A DNA stretch of 64,000 nucleotides from Climacium dendroides (GCA_950106755.1 CATNNA010000006.1:1178001-1242000), one strand, 5' to 3'; positions 12,115 to 27,391 are shown, counted from the stretch's first letter. The notes: generated by a model from the sequence alone, not told the origin. Made by a program: numbers and translations.

Positions 12115-13450
12115 TAAATCATGCTGTATTTAATAAAACCCAAACCAATAAATTATATCAGTTTGACGTGCAAGCATGTCCAAAAACGTAACACACAAGT
12201 TGCAATTGTTCAAAATAATTAGGATTCATGGAAAAACTTAATTTTAAGACAACCCAGCCTATTGCTTTCCTACACTGTCTTTGACATTTGATATGGATTT
12301 CAAAACAAATACTCTAGAAACCATGCTGTATTTAATAAAACCCAAACCAATAAATTATATCGGTTTGACGTGCAAGCATGTCCAAAAACGTAACACACAA
12401 GTTGCAATTGTTCAAAATAATTAGGATTCATGGAAAAACTTAATTTTAGGACAACCCAGTCTATTGCTTTCCTACACTGTCTTCTTCATTTGATATGGAT
12501 TTCAAAACAAATACTCTAGAAATCATGCTGTATTTAACAAAACCCAAACCAATAAATTATATCGGTTTGACGTGCAAGCATGTCCAAAAACGTAACACAC
12601 AAGTTGCAATTGTTCAAAATAATTAGGATTCATGGAAAAACCTAACATTAAGACAAACCAGTCTATTGCTTTCCTATAGTGTCTTCTTCGTTTGATATGG
12701 ATTTCAAAACAAATACTCTAGAAATCATGCTGTATTTAACAAAACCCAAACCAATAAATTATATCGGTTTGACGTGCAAGCATGTCCAAAAACGTAACAC
12801 ACAAGTTGCAATTGTTCAAAATAATTAGGATTCATGGAAATACTTAATTTTAAGACAACCCAGCCTATTGCTTTCATACACTGTCTTTGACATTTGATAT
12901 GGGTTTCAAAACAAATACTCTAGAAACCATGCTGTATTTAATAAAACCCAAACCAATAAATTATATCGGTTTGACGTGCAAGCATGTCCAAAAACGTAAC
13001 ACACAAGTTGCAATTGTTCAAAATAATTAGGATTCATGGAAAAACTTAACTTTAAGACAAACCAGTCTATTGCTTTCCTATAGTGTCTTCTTCGTTTGAT
13101 ATGGATTTCAAAACAAATACTCTAGAAATCATGCTGTATTTAATAAAACCCAAACCAATAAATTATATCGGTTTGACGTGCAAGCATGTCCAAAAACGTA
13201 ACACACAAGTTGCAATTGTTCAAAATAATTAGGATTCATGGAAAAACTTAACTTTAAGACAAACCAGCCTATTGCTTTCCTACAGTGTCTTCTTCATTTG
13301 ATATGGATTTCAAAACAAATACTCTATAAATCATGCTGTATTTAATAAAACACAAACCAATACATTATATCGGTTTGACGTGCAAGCATGTCCAAAAACG
13401 TAACACACAAGTTGCAATTGTTCAAAATAATTAGAATTCATGGAAATACT
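12115..13450 (+). repeat. Copy of 6661-7996 at a 27-monomer (5454-bp) offset
   Basis: ATCAGTTTGAC at 12157 matches 6703, TTAACATTAAGAC matches the same monomer type near 7190, ATATGGGTTTC at 12897 matches 7443, and AAAACACAAACC at 13347 matches 7893. The block therefore repeats the last part of the 8-monomer HOR and its downstream junction. Homology ends near 13450, where AAATACTGAATTTT replaces AAATACTTAATTTT. Confidence 0.75.
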
Positions 13451-16400
13451 GAATTTTAAGACAACCCAGCCTATTGCTTTCATACACTGTCTTTGACATT
13501 TGATATGGATTTCAAAACAAATACTCTAGAAACCATGCTGTATTTAATAAAACCCAAACCAATAAATTATATCGGTTTGACGTGCAAGCATGTCCAAAAA
13601 CGTAACACACAAGTTGCAATTGTTCAAAATAATTAGAATTCATGGAAATACTTAATTTTAAGACAAACCAGTCTATTGCTTTCCTATAGTGTCTTCTTCG
13701 TTTGATATGGATTTCAAAACAAATACTCTAGAAATCATGCTGTATTTAATAAAACCCAAACCAATAAATTATATCGGTTTGACGTGCAAGCATGTCCAAA
13801 AACGTAACACACAAGTTGCAATTGTTCAAAATAATTAGGATTCATGGAAAAACTTAACTTTAAGACAAACCAGCCTATTGCTTTCCTACAGTGTCTTCTT
13901 CATTTGATATGGATTTCAAAACAAATACTCTATAAATCATGCTGTATTTAATAAAACACAAACCAATACATTATATCGGTTTGACGTGCAAGCATGTCCA
14001 AAAACGTAACACACAAGTTGCAATTGTTCAAAATAATTAGGATTCATGGAAAAACTTAACTTTAAGACAAACCAGCCTATTGCTTTCCTACAGTGTCTTC
14101 TTCATTTGATATGGATTTCAAAACAAATACTCTATAAATCATGCTGTATTTAATAAAACACAAACCAATACATTATATCGGTTTGACGTGCAAGCATGTC
14201 CAAAAACGTAACACACAAGTTGCAATTGTTCAAAATAATTAGAATTCATGGAAATACTGAATTTTAAGACAACCCAGCCTATTGCTTTCATACACTGTCT
14301 TTGACATTTGATATGGATTTCAAAACAAATACTCTAGAAACCATGCTGTATTTAATAAAACCCAAACCAATAAATTATATCGGTTTGACGTGCAAGCATG
14401 TCCAAAAACGTAACACACAAGTTGCAATTGTTCAAAATAATTAGAATTCATGGAAATACTTAATTTTAAGACAACCCAGCCTATTGCTTTCATACACTGT
14501 CTTTCACATTTGATATGGATTTCAAAACAAATACTCTAGAAACCATGCTGTATTTAATAAAACCCAAACCAATAAATTATATCGGTTTGACGTGCAAGCA
14601 TGTCCAAAAACGTAACACACAAGTTGCAATTGTTCAAAATAATTAGGATTCATGGAAATACTTAATTTTAAGACAACCCAGCCTATTGCTTTCATACACT
14701 GTCTTTGACATTTGATATGGATTTCAAAACAAATACTCTAGAAACCATGCTGTATTTAATAAAACCCAAACCAATAAATTATATCGGTTTGACGTGCAAG
14801 CATGTCCAAAAACGTAACACACAAGTTGCAATTGTTCAAAATAATTAGAATTCATGGAAATACTTAATTTTAAGACAACCCAGCCTATTGCTTTCATACA
14901 CTGTCTTTGACATTTGATATGGATTTCAAAACAAATACTCTAGAAACCATGCTGTATTTAATAAAACCCAAACCAATAAATTATATCGGTTTGACGTGCA
15001 AGCATGTCCAAAAACGTAACACACAAGTTGCAATTGTTCAAAATAATTAGGATTCATGGAAATACTTAATTTTAAGACAACCCAGCCTATTGCTTTCATA
15101 CACTGTCTTTGACATTTGATATGGATTTCAAAACAAATACTCTAGAAACCATGCTGTATTTAATAAAACCCAAACCAATAAATTATATCGGTTTGACGTG
15201 CAAGCATGTCCAAAAACGTAACACACAAGTTGCAATTGTTCAAAATAATTAGAATTCATGGAAATACTTAATTTTAAGACAACCCAGCCTATTGCTTTCA
15301 TACACTGTCTTTGACAGTTGATATGGATTTCAAAACAAATACTCTAGAAACCATGCTGTATTTAATAAAACCCAAACCAATAAATTATATCGGTTTGACG
15401 TGCAAGCATGTCCAAAAACGTAACACACAAGTTGCAATTGTTCAAAATAATTAGGATTCATGGAAATACTTAATTTTAAGACAACCGAGCCTCTTGCTTT
15501 CATACACTGTCTTTAACATTTGATATGGATTTCAAAACAAATACTCTAGAAATCATGCTGTATTTAATAAAACCCAAACCAATAAATTATATCGGTTTGA
15601 CGTGCAAGCATGTCCAAAAACGTAACACACAAGTTGCAATTGTTCAAAATAATTAGGATTCATGGAAATACTTAATTTTAAGACAACCCAGCCTCTTGCT
15701 TTCATACACTGTCTTTGACATTTGATATGGATTTCAAAACAAATACTCTAGAAATCATGGTGTATTTAACAAAACCCAAACCAATAAATTATATCGGTTT
15801 GACGTGCAAGCATGTCCAAAAAAATAACACACAAGTTGCAATTGTTCAAAATAATTAGGATTCATGGAAAAACTTAACTTTAAGACAACCCAGTCTATTG
15901 CTTTCCTACAGGGTCTTCTTCATTTGATATGGATTTCAAAACAAATACTCTAGAAACCATGCTGTATTTAATAAAACCCAAACCAATAAATTATATCGGT
16001 TTGACGTGCAAGCATGTCCAAAAACGTAACACACAAGTTGCAATTGTTCAAAATAATTAGGATTCATGGAAAAACTTATCTTTAAGACAAACCAGCCTAT
16101 TGCTTTCCTACACTGTCTTCTTCATTTGAAATGGATTTCAAAACAAATACTCTAGAAATCATGCTGTATTTAATAAAACCCAAACCAATAAATTATATCG
16201 GTTTGACGTGCAAGCATGTCCAAAAACGTAACACACAAGTTGCAATTGTTCAAAATAATTAGAATTCATGGAAATACTTAATTTTAAGACAACCCAGCCT
16301 ATTGCTTTCATACACTGTCTTTGACATTTGATATGGATTTCAAAACAAATACTCTAGAAACCATGCTGTATTTAATAAAACCCAAACCAATAAATTATAT

Positions 16401-18785
16401 CGGTTTGACGTGCAAGCATGTCCAAAAACGTAACACACAAGTTGCAATTGTTCAAAATAATTAGGATTCATGGAAATACTTAATTTTAAGACAACCGAGC
16501 CTCTTGCTTTCATACACTATCTTTCACATTTGATATGGATTTCAAAACAAATACTCTAGAAATCATGCTGTATTTAATAAAACCCAAACCAATAAATTAT
16601 ATCGGTTTGACGTGCAAGCATGTCCAAAAACGTAACACACAAGTTGTAATTGTTCAAAATAATTAGGATTCATGGAAATACTTAATTTTAAGACAACCCA
16701 GCCTCTTGCTTTCATACACTGTCTTTGACATTTGATATGGATTTCAAAACAAATACTCTAGAAATCATGGTGTATTTAACAAAACCCAAACCAATAAATT
16801 ATATCGGTTTGACGTGCAAGCATGTCCAAAAAAATAACACACAAGTTGCAATTGTTCAAAATAATTAGGATTCATGGAAAAACTTAACTTTAAGACAACC
16901 CAGTCTATTGCTTTCCTACAGGGTCTTCTTCATTTGATATGGATTTCAAAACAAATACTCTAGAAACCATGCTGTATTTAATAAAACCCAAACCAATAAA
17001 TTATATCGGTTTGACGTGCAAGCATGTCCAAAAACGTAACACACAAGTTGCAATTGTTCAAAATAATTAGGATTCATGGAAAAACTTATCTTTAAGACAA
17101 ACCAGCCTATTGCTTTCCTACACTGTCTTCTTCATTTGAAATGGATTTCAAAACAAATACTCTAGAAATCATGCTGTATTTAATAAAACCCAAACCAATA
17201 AATTATATCGGTTTGACGTGCAAGCATGTCCAAAAACGTAACACACAAGTTGCAATTGTTCAAAATAATTAGAATTCATGGAAATACTTAATTTTAAGAC
17301 AACCCAGCCTATTGCTTTCATACACTGTCTTTGACATTTGATATGGATTTCAAAACAAATACTCTAGAAACCATGCTGTATTTAATAAAACCCAAACCAA
17401 TAAATTATATCGGTTTGACGTGCAAGCATGTCCAAAAACGTAACACACAAGTTGCAATTGTTCAAAATAATTAGGATTCATGGAAATACTTAATTTTAAG
17501 ACAACCGAGCCTCTTGCTTTCATACACTATCTTTCACATTTGATATGGATTTCAAAACAAATACTCTAGAAATCATGCTGTATTTAATAAAACCCAAACC
17601 AATAAATTATATCGGTTTGACGTGCAAGCATGTCCAAAAACGTAACACACAAGTTGTAATTGTTCAAAATAATTAGGATTCATGGAAATACTTAATTTTA
17701 AGACAACCCAGCCTCTTGCTTTCATACACTGTCTTTGACATTTGATATGGATTTCAAAACAAATACTCTAGAAATCATGCTGTATTTAACAAAACCCAAA
17801 CCAATAAATTATATCGGTTTGACGTGCAAGCATGTCCAAAAAAATAACACACAAGTTGCAATTGTTCAAAATAATTAGGATTCATGGAAAAACTTAATTT
17901 TAAGACAACCCAGCCTATTGCTTTCATACACTGTCTTTGACATTTGATATGGATTTCAAAACAAATACTCTAGAAACCATGCTGTATTTAATAAAACCCA
18001 AACCAATAAATTATATCGGTTTGACGTGCAAGCATGTCCAAAAACGTAACACACAAGTTGCAATTGTTCAAAATAATTAGGATTCATGGAAATACTTAAT
18101 TTTAAGACAACCCAGCCTATTGCTTTCATACACTGTCTTTGACATTTGATATGGATTTCAAAACAAATACTCTAGAAACCATGCTGTATTTAATAAAACC
18201 CAAACCAATAAATTATATCGGTTTGACGTGCAAGCATGTCCAAAAACGTAACACACAAGTTGCAATTGTTCAAAATAATTAGAATTCATGGAAATACTTA
18301 ATTTTAAGACAACCCAGCCTATTGCTTTCATACACTGTCTTTGACATTTGATATGGATTTCAAAACAAATACTCTAGAAACCATGCTGTATTTAATAAAA
18401 CCCAAACCAATAAATTATATCGGTTTGACGTGCAAGCATGTCCAAAAACGTAACACACAAGTTGCAATTGTTCAAAATAATTAGGATTCATGGAAATACT
18501 TAATTTTAAGACAACCCAGCCTATTGCTTTCATACACTGTCTTTGACATTTGATATGGATTTCAAAACAAATACTCTAGAAACCATGCTGTATTTAATAA
18601 AACCCAAACCAATAAATTATATCGGTTTGACGTGCAAGCATGTCCAAAAACGTAACACACAAGTTGCAATTGTTCAAAATAATTAGAATTCATGGAAATA
18701 CTTAATTTTAAGACAACCCAGCCTATTGCTTTCATACACTGTCTTTGACAGTTGATATGGATTTCAAAACAAATACTCTAGAAAC
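12726..18785 (+). repeat. 30-monomer (6060-bp) tandem duplication, copy 1
   Basis: Every line compared against the sequence 6060 bp downstream was identical, including rare private variants: ATATGGGTTTC (12897), AAATACTGAATTTT (13447, 14255), CTTTCACATT (near 14502), GACAGTTGATATGG (near 15313) and GACAACCGAGCC (15479). The left limit is set by T12725 against C18785. The unit contains an EcoRI dimer stretch (14442-15452) and a 5-monomer tandem repeat (about 15640-17900). The comparison was by eye, so single differences could have been missed. Confidence 0.9.
15640..17900 (+). repeat. 5-monomer (1010-bp) tandem repeat nested in the 30-monomer unit
   Basis: The CAGGGTCTTC monomer at about 15909 recurs at 16919, and the four following monomers repeat in the same order: TTATCTTTAAG, EcoRI-positive, CACTATCTTTCACATT and CCTCTTGC types. 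The second unit differs near its start (GTTGTAATTG against GTTGCAATTG) and ends near 17900. The structure recurs at about 21700-23960 and in the truncated copy at about 25134-27391. Confidence 0.8.
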
Positions 18786-21700
18786 CATGCTGTATTTAAC
18801 AAAACCCAAACCAATAAATTATATCGGTTTGACGTGCAAGCATGTCCAAAAACGTAACACACAAGTTGCAATTGTTCAAAATAATTAGGATTCATGGAAA
18901 TACTTAATTTTAAGACAACCCAGCCTATTGCTTTCATACACTGTCTTTGACATTTGATATGGGTTTCAAAACAAATACTCTAGAAACCATGCTGTATTTA
19001 ATAAAACCCAAACCAATAAATTATATCGGTTTGACGTGCAAGCATGTCCAAAAACGTAACACACAAGTTGCAATTGTTCAAAATAATTAGGATTCATGGA
19101 AAAACTTAACTTTAAGACAAACCAGTCTATTGCTTTCCTATAGTGTCTTCTTCGTTTGATATGGATTTCAAAACAAATACTCTAGAAATCATGCTGTATT
19201 TAATAAAACCCAAACCAATAAATTATATCGGTTTGACGTGCAAGCATGTCCAAAAACGTAACACACAAGTTGCAATTGTTCAAAATAATTAGGATTCATG
19301 GAAAAACTTAACTTTAAGACAAACCAGCCTATTGCTTTCCTACAGTGTCTTCTTCATTTGATATGGATTTCAAAACAAATACTCTATAAATCATGCTGTA
19401 TTTAATAAAACACAAACCAATACATTATATCGGTTTGACGTGCAAGCATGTCCAAAAACGTAACACACAAGTTGCAATTGTTCAAAATAATTAGAATTCA
19501 TGGAAATACTGAATTTTAAGACAACCCAGCCTATTGCTTTCATACACTGTCTTTGACATTTGATATGGATTTCAAAACAAATACTCTAGAAACCATGCTG
19601 TATTTAATAAAACCCAAACCAATAAATTATATCGGTTTGACGTGCAAGCATGTCCAAAAACGTAACACACAAGTTGCAATTGTTCAAAATAATTAGAATT
19701 CATGGAAATACTTAATTTTAAGACAAACCAGTCTATTGCTTTCCTATAGTGTCTTCTTCGTTTGATATGGATTTCAAAACAAATACTCTAGAAATCATGC
19801 TGTATTTAATAAAACCCAAACCAATAAATTATATCGGTTTGACGTGCAAGCATGTCCAAAAACGTAACACACAAGTTGCAATTGTTCAAAATAATTAGGA
19901 TTCATGGAAAAACTTAACTTTAAGACAAACCAGCCTATTGCTTTCCTACAGTGTCTTCTTCATTTGATATGGATTTCAAAACAAATACTCTATAAATCAT
20001 GCTGTATTTAATAAAACACAAACCAATACATTATATCGGTTTGACGTGCAAGCATGTCCAAAAACGTAACACACAAGTTGCAATTGTTCAAAATAATTAG
20101 GATTCATGGAAAAACTTAACTTTAAGACAAACCAGCCTATTGCTTTCCTACAGTGTCTTCTTCATTTGATATGGATTTCAAAACAAATACTCTATAAATC
20201 ATGCTGTATTTAATAAAACACAAACCAATACATTATATCGGTTTGACGTGCAAGCATGTCCAAAAACGTAACACACAAGTTGCAATTGTTCAAAATAATT
20301 AGAATTCATGGAAATACTGAATTTTAAGACAACCCAGCCTATTGCTTTCATACACTGTCTTTGACATTTGATATGGATTTCAAAACAAATACTCTAGAAA
20401 CCATGCTGTATTTAATAAAACCCAAACCAATAAATTATATCGGTTTGACGTGCAAGCATGTCCAAAAACGTAACACACAAGTTGCAATTGTTCAAAATAA
20501 TTAGAATTCATGGAAATACTTAATTTTAAGACAACCCAGCCTATTGCTTTCATACACTGTCTTTCACATTTGATATGGATTTCAAAACAAATACTCTAGA
20601 AACCATGCTGTATTTAATAAAACCCAAACCAATAAATTATATCGGTTTGACGTGCAAGCATGTCCAAAAACGTAACACACAAGTTGCAATTGTTCAAAAT
20701 AATTAGGATTCATGGAAATACTTAATTTTAAGACAACCCAGCCTATTGCTTTCATACACTGTCTTTGACATTTGATATGGATTTCAAAACAAATACTCTA
20801 GAAACCATGCTGTATTTAATAAAACCCAAACCAATAAATTATATCGGTTTGACGTGCAAGCATGTCCAAAAACGTAACACACAAGTTGCAATTGTTCAAA
20901 ATAATTAGAATTCATGGAAATACTTAATTTTAAGACAACCCAGCCTATTGCTTTCATACACTGTCTTTGACATTTGATATGGATTTCAAAACAAATACTC
21001 TAGAAACCATGCTGTATTTAATAAAACCCAAACCAATAAATTATATCGGTTTGACGTGCAAGCATGTCCAAAAACGTAACACACAAGTTGCAATTGTTCA
21101 AAATAATTAGGATTCATGGAAATACTTAATTTTAAGACAACCCAGCCTATTGCTTTCATACACTGTCTTTGACATTTGATATGGATTTCAAAACAAATAC
21201 TCTAGAAACCATGCTGTATTTAATAAAACCCAAACCAATAAATTATATCGGTTTGACGTGCAAGCATGTCCAAAAACGTAACACACAAGTTGCAATTGTT
21301 CAAAATAATTAGAATTCATGGAAATACTTAATTTTAAGACAACCCAGCCTATTGCTTTCATACACTGTCTTTGACAGTTGATATGGATTTCAAAACAAAT
21401 ACTCTAGAAACCATGCTGTATTTAATAAAACCCAAACCAATAAATTATATCGGTTTGACGTGCAAGCATGTCCAAAAACGTAACACACAAGTTGCAATTG
21501 TTCAAAATAATTAGGATTCATGGAAATACTTAATTTTAAGACAACCGAGCCTCTTGCTTTCATACACTGTCTTTAACATTTGATATGGATTTCAAAACAA
21601 ATACTCTAGAAATCATGCTGTATTTAATAAAACCCAAACCAATAAATTATATCGGTTTGACGTGCAAGCATGTCCAAAAACGTAACACACAAGTTGCAAT

Positions 21701-24700
21701 TGTTCAAAATAATTAGGATTCATGGAAATACTTAATTTTAAGACAACCCAGCCTCTTGCTTTCATACACTGTCTTTGACATTTGATATGGATTTCAAAAC
21801 AAATACTCTAGAAATCATGGTGTATTTAACAAAACCCAAACCAATAAATTATATCGGTTTGACGTGCAAGCATGTCCAAAAAAATAACACACAAGTTGCA
21901 ATTGTTCAAAATAATTAGGATTCATGGAAAAACTTAACTTTAAGACAACCCAGTCTATTGCTTTCCTACAGGGTCTTCTTCATTTGATATGGATTTCAAA
22001 ACAAATACTCTAGAAACCATGCTGTATTTAATAAAACCCAAACCAATAAATTATATCGGTTTGACGTGCAAGCATGTCCAAAAACGTAACACACAAGTTG
22101 CAATTGTTCAAAATAATTAGGATTCATGGAAAAACTTATCTTTAAGACAAACCAGCCTATTGCTTTCCTACACTGTCTTCTTCATTTGAAATGGATTTCA
22201 AAACAAATACTCTAGAAATCATGCTGTATTTAATAAAACCCAAACCAATAAATTATATCGGTTTGACGTGCAAGCATGTCCAAAAACGTAACACACAAGT
22301 TGCAATTGTTCAAAATAATTAGAATTCATGGAAATACTTAATTTTAAGACAACCCAGCCTATTGCTTTCATACACTGTCTTTGACATTTGATATGGATTT
22401 CAAAACAAATACTCTAGAAACCATGCTGTATTTAATAAAACCCAAACCAATAAATTATATCGGTTTGACGTGCAAGCATGTCCAAAAACGTAACACACAA
22501 GTTGCAATTGTTCAAAATAATTAGGATTCATGGAAATACTTAATTTTAAGACAACCGAGCCTCTTGCTTTCATACACTATCTTTCACATTTGATATGGAT
22601 TTCAAAACAAATACTCTAGAAATCATGCTGTATTTAATAAAACCCAAACCAATAAATTATATCGGTTTGACGTGCAAGCATGTCCAAAAACGTAACACAC
22701 AAGTTGTAATTGTTCAAAATAATTAGGATTCATGGAAATACTTAATTTTAAGACAACCCAGCCTCTTGCTTTCATACACTGTCTTTGACATTTGATATGG
22801 ATTTCAAAACAAATACTCTAGAAATCATGGTGTATTTAACAAAACCCAAACCAATAAATTATATCGGTTTGACGTGCAAGCATGTCCAAAAAAATAACAC
22901 ACAAGTTGCAATTGTTCAAAATAATTAGGATTCATGGAAAAACTTAACTTTAAGACAACCCAGTCTATTGCTTTCCTACAGGGTCTTCTTCATTTGATAT
23001 GGATTTCAAAACAAATACTCTAGAAACCATGCTGTATTTAATAAAACCCAAACCAATAAATTATATCGGTTTGACGTGCAAGCATGTCCAAAAACGTAAC
23101 ACACAAGTTGCAATTGTTCAAAATAATTAGGATTCATGGAAAAACTTATCTTTAAGACAAACCAGCCTATTGCTTTCCTACACTGTCTTCTTCATTTGAA
23201 ATGGATTTCAAAACAAATACTCTAGAAATCATGCTGTATTTAATAAAACCCAAACCAATAAATTATATCGGTTTGACGTGCAAGCATGTCCAAAAACGTA
23301 ACACACAAGTTGCAATTGTTCAAAATAATTAGAATTCATGGAAATACTTAATTTTAAGACAACCCAGCCTATTGCTTTCATACACTGTCTTTGACATTTG
23401 ATATGGATTTCAAAACAAATACTCTAGAAACCATGCTGTATTTAATAAAACCCAAACCAATAAATTATATCGGTTTGACGTGCAAGCATGTCCAAAAACG
23501 TAACACACAAGTTGCAATTGTTCAAAATAATTAGGATTCATGGAAATACTTAATTTTAAGACAACCGAGCCTCTTGCTTTCATACACTATCTTTCACATT
23601 TGATATGGATTTCAAAACAAATACTCTAGAAATCATGCTGTATTTAATAAAACCCAAACCAATAAATTATATCGGTTTGACGTGCAAGCATGTCCAAAAA
23701 CGTAACACACAAGTTGTAATTGTTCAAAATAATTAGGATTCATGGAAATACTTAATTTTAAGACAACCCAGCCTCTTGCTTTCATACACTGTCTTTGACA
23801 TTTGATATGGATTTCAAAACAAATACTCTAGAAATCATGCTGTATTTAACAAAACCCAAACCAATAAATTATATCGGTTTGACGTGCAAGCATGTCCAAA
23901 AAAATAACACACAAGTTGCAATTGTTCAAAATAATTAGGATTCATGGAAAAACTTAATTTTAAGACAACCCAGCCTATTGCTTTCATACACTGTCTTTGA
24001 CATTTGATATGGATTTCAAAACAAATACTCTAGAAACCATGCTGTATTTAATAAAACCCAAACCAATAAATTATATCGGTTTGACGTGCAAGCATGTCCA
24101 AAAACGTAACACACAAGTTGCAATTGTTCAAAATAATTAGGATTCATGGAAATACTTAATTTTAAGACAACCCAGCCTATTGCTTTCATACACTGTCTTT
24201 GACATTTGATATGGATTTCAAAACAAATACTCTAGAAACCATGCTGTATTTAATAAAACCCAAACCAATAAATTATATCGGTTTGACGTGCAAGCATGTC
24301 CAAAAACGTAACACACAAGTTGCAATTGTTCAAAATAATTAGAATTCATGGAAATACTTAATTTTAAGACAACCCAGCCTATTGCTTTCATACACTGTCT
24401 TTGACATTTGATATGGATTTCAAAACAAATACTCTAGAAACCATGCTGTATTTAATAAAACCCAAACCAATAAATTATATCGGTTTGACGTGCAAGCATG
24501 TCCAAAAACGTAACACACAAGTTGCAATTGTTCAAAATAATTAGGATTCATGGAAATACTTAATTTTAAGACAACCCAGCCTATTGCTTTCATACACTGT
24601 CTTTGACATTTGATATGGATTTCAAAACAAATACTCTAGAAACCATGCTGTATTTAATAAAACCCAAACCAATAAATTATATCGGTTTGACGTGCAAGCA

Positions 24701-24845
24701 TGTCCAAAAACGTAACACACAAGTTGCAATTGTTCAAAATAATTAGAATTCATGGAAATACTTAATTTTAAGACAACCCAGCCTATTGCTTTCATACACT
24801 GTCTTTGACAGTTGATATGGATTTCAAAACAAATACTCTAGAAAC
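18786..24845 (+). repeat. 30-monomer (6060-bp) tandem duplication, copy 2
   Basis: This is the second, directly adjacent copy of 12726-18785, with no difference seen. The pairing holds until C18800 against T24860, just after the nominal junction. Nested features repeat in place: the AAAACACAAACC markers at 19407, 20013 and 20215, and the CAGGGTCTTC monomers near 21970 and 22980. Such similarity means either a very recent duplication or conversion event, or a false expansion in the assembly. Confidence 0.9.
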
Positions 24846-27391
24846 CATGCTGTATTTAATAAAACCCAAACCAATAAATTATATCGGTTTGACGTGCAAG
24901 CATGTCCAAAAACGTAACACACAAGTTGCAATTGTTCAAAATAATTAGGATTCATGGAAATACTTAATTTTAAGACAACCGAGCCTCTTGCTTTCATACA
25001 CTGTCTTTAACATTTGATATGGATTTCAAAACAAATACTCTAGAAATCATGCTGTATTTAATAAAACCCAAACCAATAAATTATATCGGTTTGACGTGCA
25101 AGCATGTCCAAAAACGTAACACACAAGTTGCAATTGTTCAAAATAATTAGGATTCATGGAAATACTTAATTTTAAGACAACCCAGCCTCTTGCTTTCATA
25201 CACTGTCTTTGACATTTGATATGGATTTCAAAACAAATACTCTAGAAATCATGGTGTATTTAACAAAACCCAAACCAATAAATTATATCGGTTTGACGTG
25301 CAAGCATGTCCAAAAAAATAACACACAAGTTGCAATTGTTCAAAATAATTAGGATTCATGGAAAAACTTAACTTTAAGACAACCCAGTCTATTGCTTTCC
25401 TACAGGGTCTTCTTCATTTGATATGGATTTCAAAACAAATACTCTAGAAACCATGCTGTATTTAATAAAACCCAAACCAATAAATTATATCGGTTTGACG
25501 TGCAAGCATGTCCAAAAACGTAACACACAAGTTGCAATTGTTCAAAATAATTAGGATTCATGGAAAAACTTATCTTTAAGACAAACCAGCCTATTGCTTT
25601 CCTACACTGTCTTCTTCATTTGAAATGGATTTCAAAACAAATACTCTAGAAATCATGCTGTATTTAATAAAACCCAAACCAATAAATTATATCGGTTTGA
25701 CGTGCAAGCATGTCCAAAAACGTAACACACAAGTTGCAATTGTTCAAAATAATTAGAATTCATGGAAATACTTAATTTTAAGACAACCCAGCCTATTGCT
25801 TTCATACACTGTCTTTGACATTTGATATGGATTTCAAAACAAATACTCTAGAAACCATGCTGTATTTAATAAAACCCAAACCAATAAATTATATCGGTTT
25901 GACGTGCAAGCATGTCCAAAAACGTAACACACAAGTTGCAATTGTTCAAAATAATTAGGATTCATGGAAATACTTAATTTTAAGACAACCGAGCCTCTTG
26001 CTTTCATACACTATCTTTCACATTTGATATGGATTTCAAAACAAATACTCTAGAAATCATGCTGTATTTAATAAAACCCAAACCAATAAATTATATCGGT
26101 TTGACGTGCAAGCATGTCCAAAAACGTAACACACAAGTTGTAATTGTTCAAAATAATTAGGATTCATGGAAATACTTAATTTTAAGACAACCCAGCCTCT
26201 TGCTTTCATACACTGTCTTTGACATTTGATATGGATTTCAAAACAAATACTCTAGAAATCATGGTGTATTTAACAAAACCCAAACCAATAAATTGTATCG
26301 GTTTGACGTGCAAGCATGTCCAAAAAAATAACACACAAGTTGCAATTGTTCAAAATAATTAGGATTCATGGAAAAACTTAACTTTAAGACAACCCAGTCT
26401 ATTGCTTTCCTACAGGGTCTTCTTCATTTGATATGGATTTCAAAACAAATACTCTAGAAACCATGCTGTATTTAATAAAACCCAAACCAATAAATTATAT
26501 CGGTTTGACGTGCAAGCATGTCCAAAAACGTAACACACAAGTTGCAATTGTTCAAAATAATTAGGATTCATGGAAAAACTTATCTTTAAGACAAACCAGC
26601 CTATTGCTTTCCTACACTGTCTTCTTCATTTGAAATGGATTTCAAAACAAATACTCTAGAAATCATGCTGTATTTAATAAAACCCAAACCAATAAATTAT
26701 ATCGGTTTGACGTGCAAGCATGTCCAAAAACGTAACACACAAGTTGCAATTGTTCAAAATAATTAGAATTCATGGAAATACTTAATTTTAAGACAACCCA
26801 GCCTATTGCTTTCATACACTGTCTTTGACATTTGATATGGATTTCAAAACAAATACTCTAGAAACCATGCTGTATTTAATAAAACCCAAACCAATAAATT
26901 ATATCGGTTTGACGTGCAAGCATGTCCAAAAACGTAACACACAAGTTGCAATTGTTCAAAATAATTAGGATTCATGGAAATACTTAATTTTAAGACAACC
27001 GAGCCTCTTGCTTTCATACACTATCTTTCACATTTGATATGGATTTCAAAACAAATACTCTAGAAATCATGCTGTATTTAATAAAACCCAAACCAATAAA
27101 TTATATCGGTTTGACGTGCAAGCATGTCCAAAAACGTAACACACAAGTTGTAATTGTTCAAAATAATTAGGATTCATGGAAATACTTAATTTTAAGACAA
27201 CCCAGCCTCTTGCTTTCATACACTGTCTTTGACATTTGATATGGATTTCAAAACAAATACTCTAGAAATCATGCTGTATTTAACAAAACCCAAACCAATA
27301 AATTATATCGGTTTGACGTGCAAGCATGTCCAAAAAAATAACACACAAGTTGCAATTGTTCAAAATAATTAGGATTCATGGAAAAACTTAA
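24846..27391 (+). repeat. Truncated third copy of the 6060-bp unit
   Basis: This segment follows 21412-23957 at an offset of 3434 bp (17 monomers), so it lacks the first 13 monomers of the unit. GACAACCGAGCC near 24973 corresponds to 21539. Both copies of the internal 5-monomer repeat are present, with CAGGGTCTTC near 25403 and 26413. One private change is visible: AATTGTATCGG near 26293, where the partner has AATTATATCGG. Homology ends at 27392, where TTAACTTTAAG replaces TTAATTTTAAG. Confidence 0.85.
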
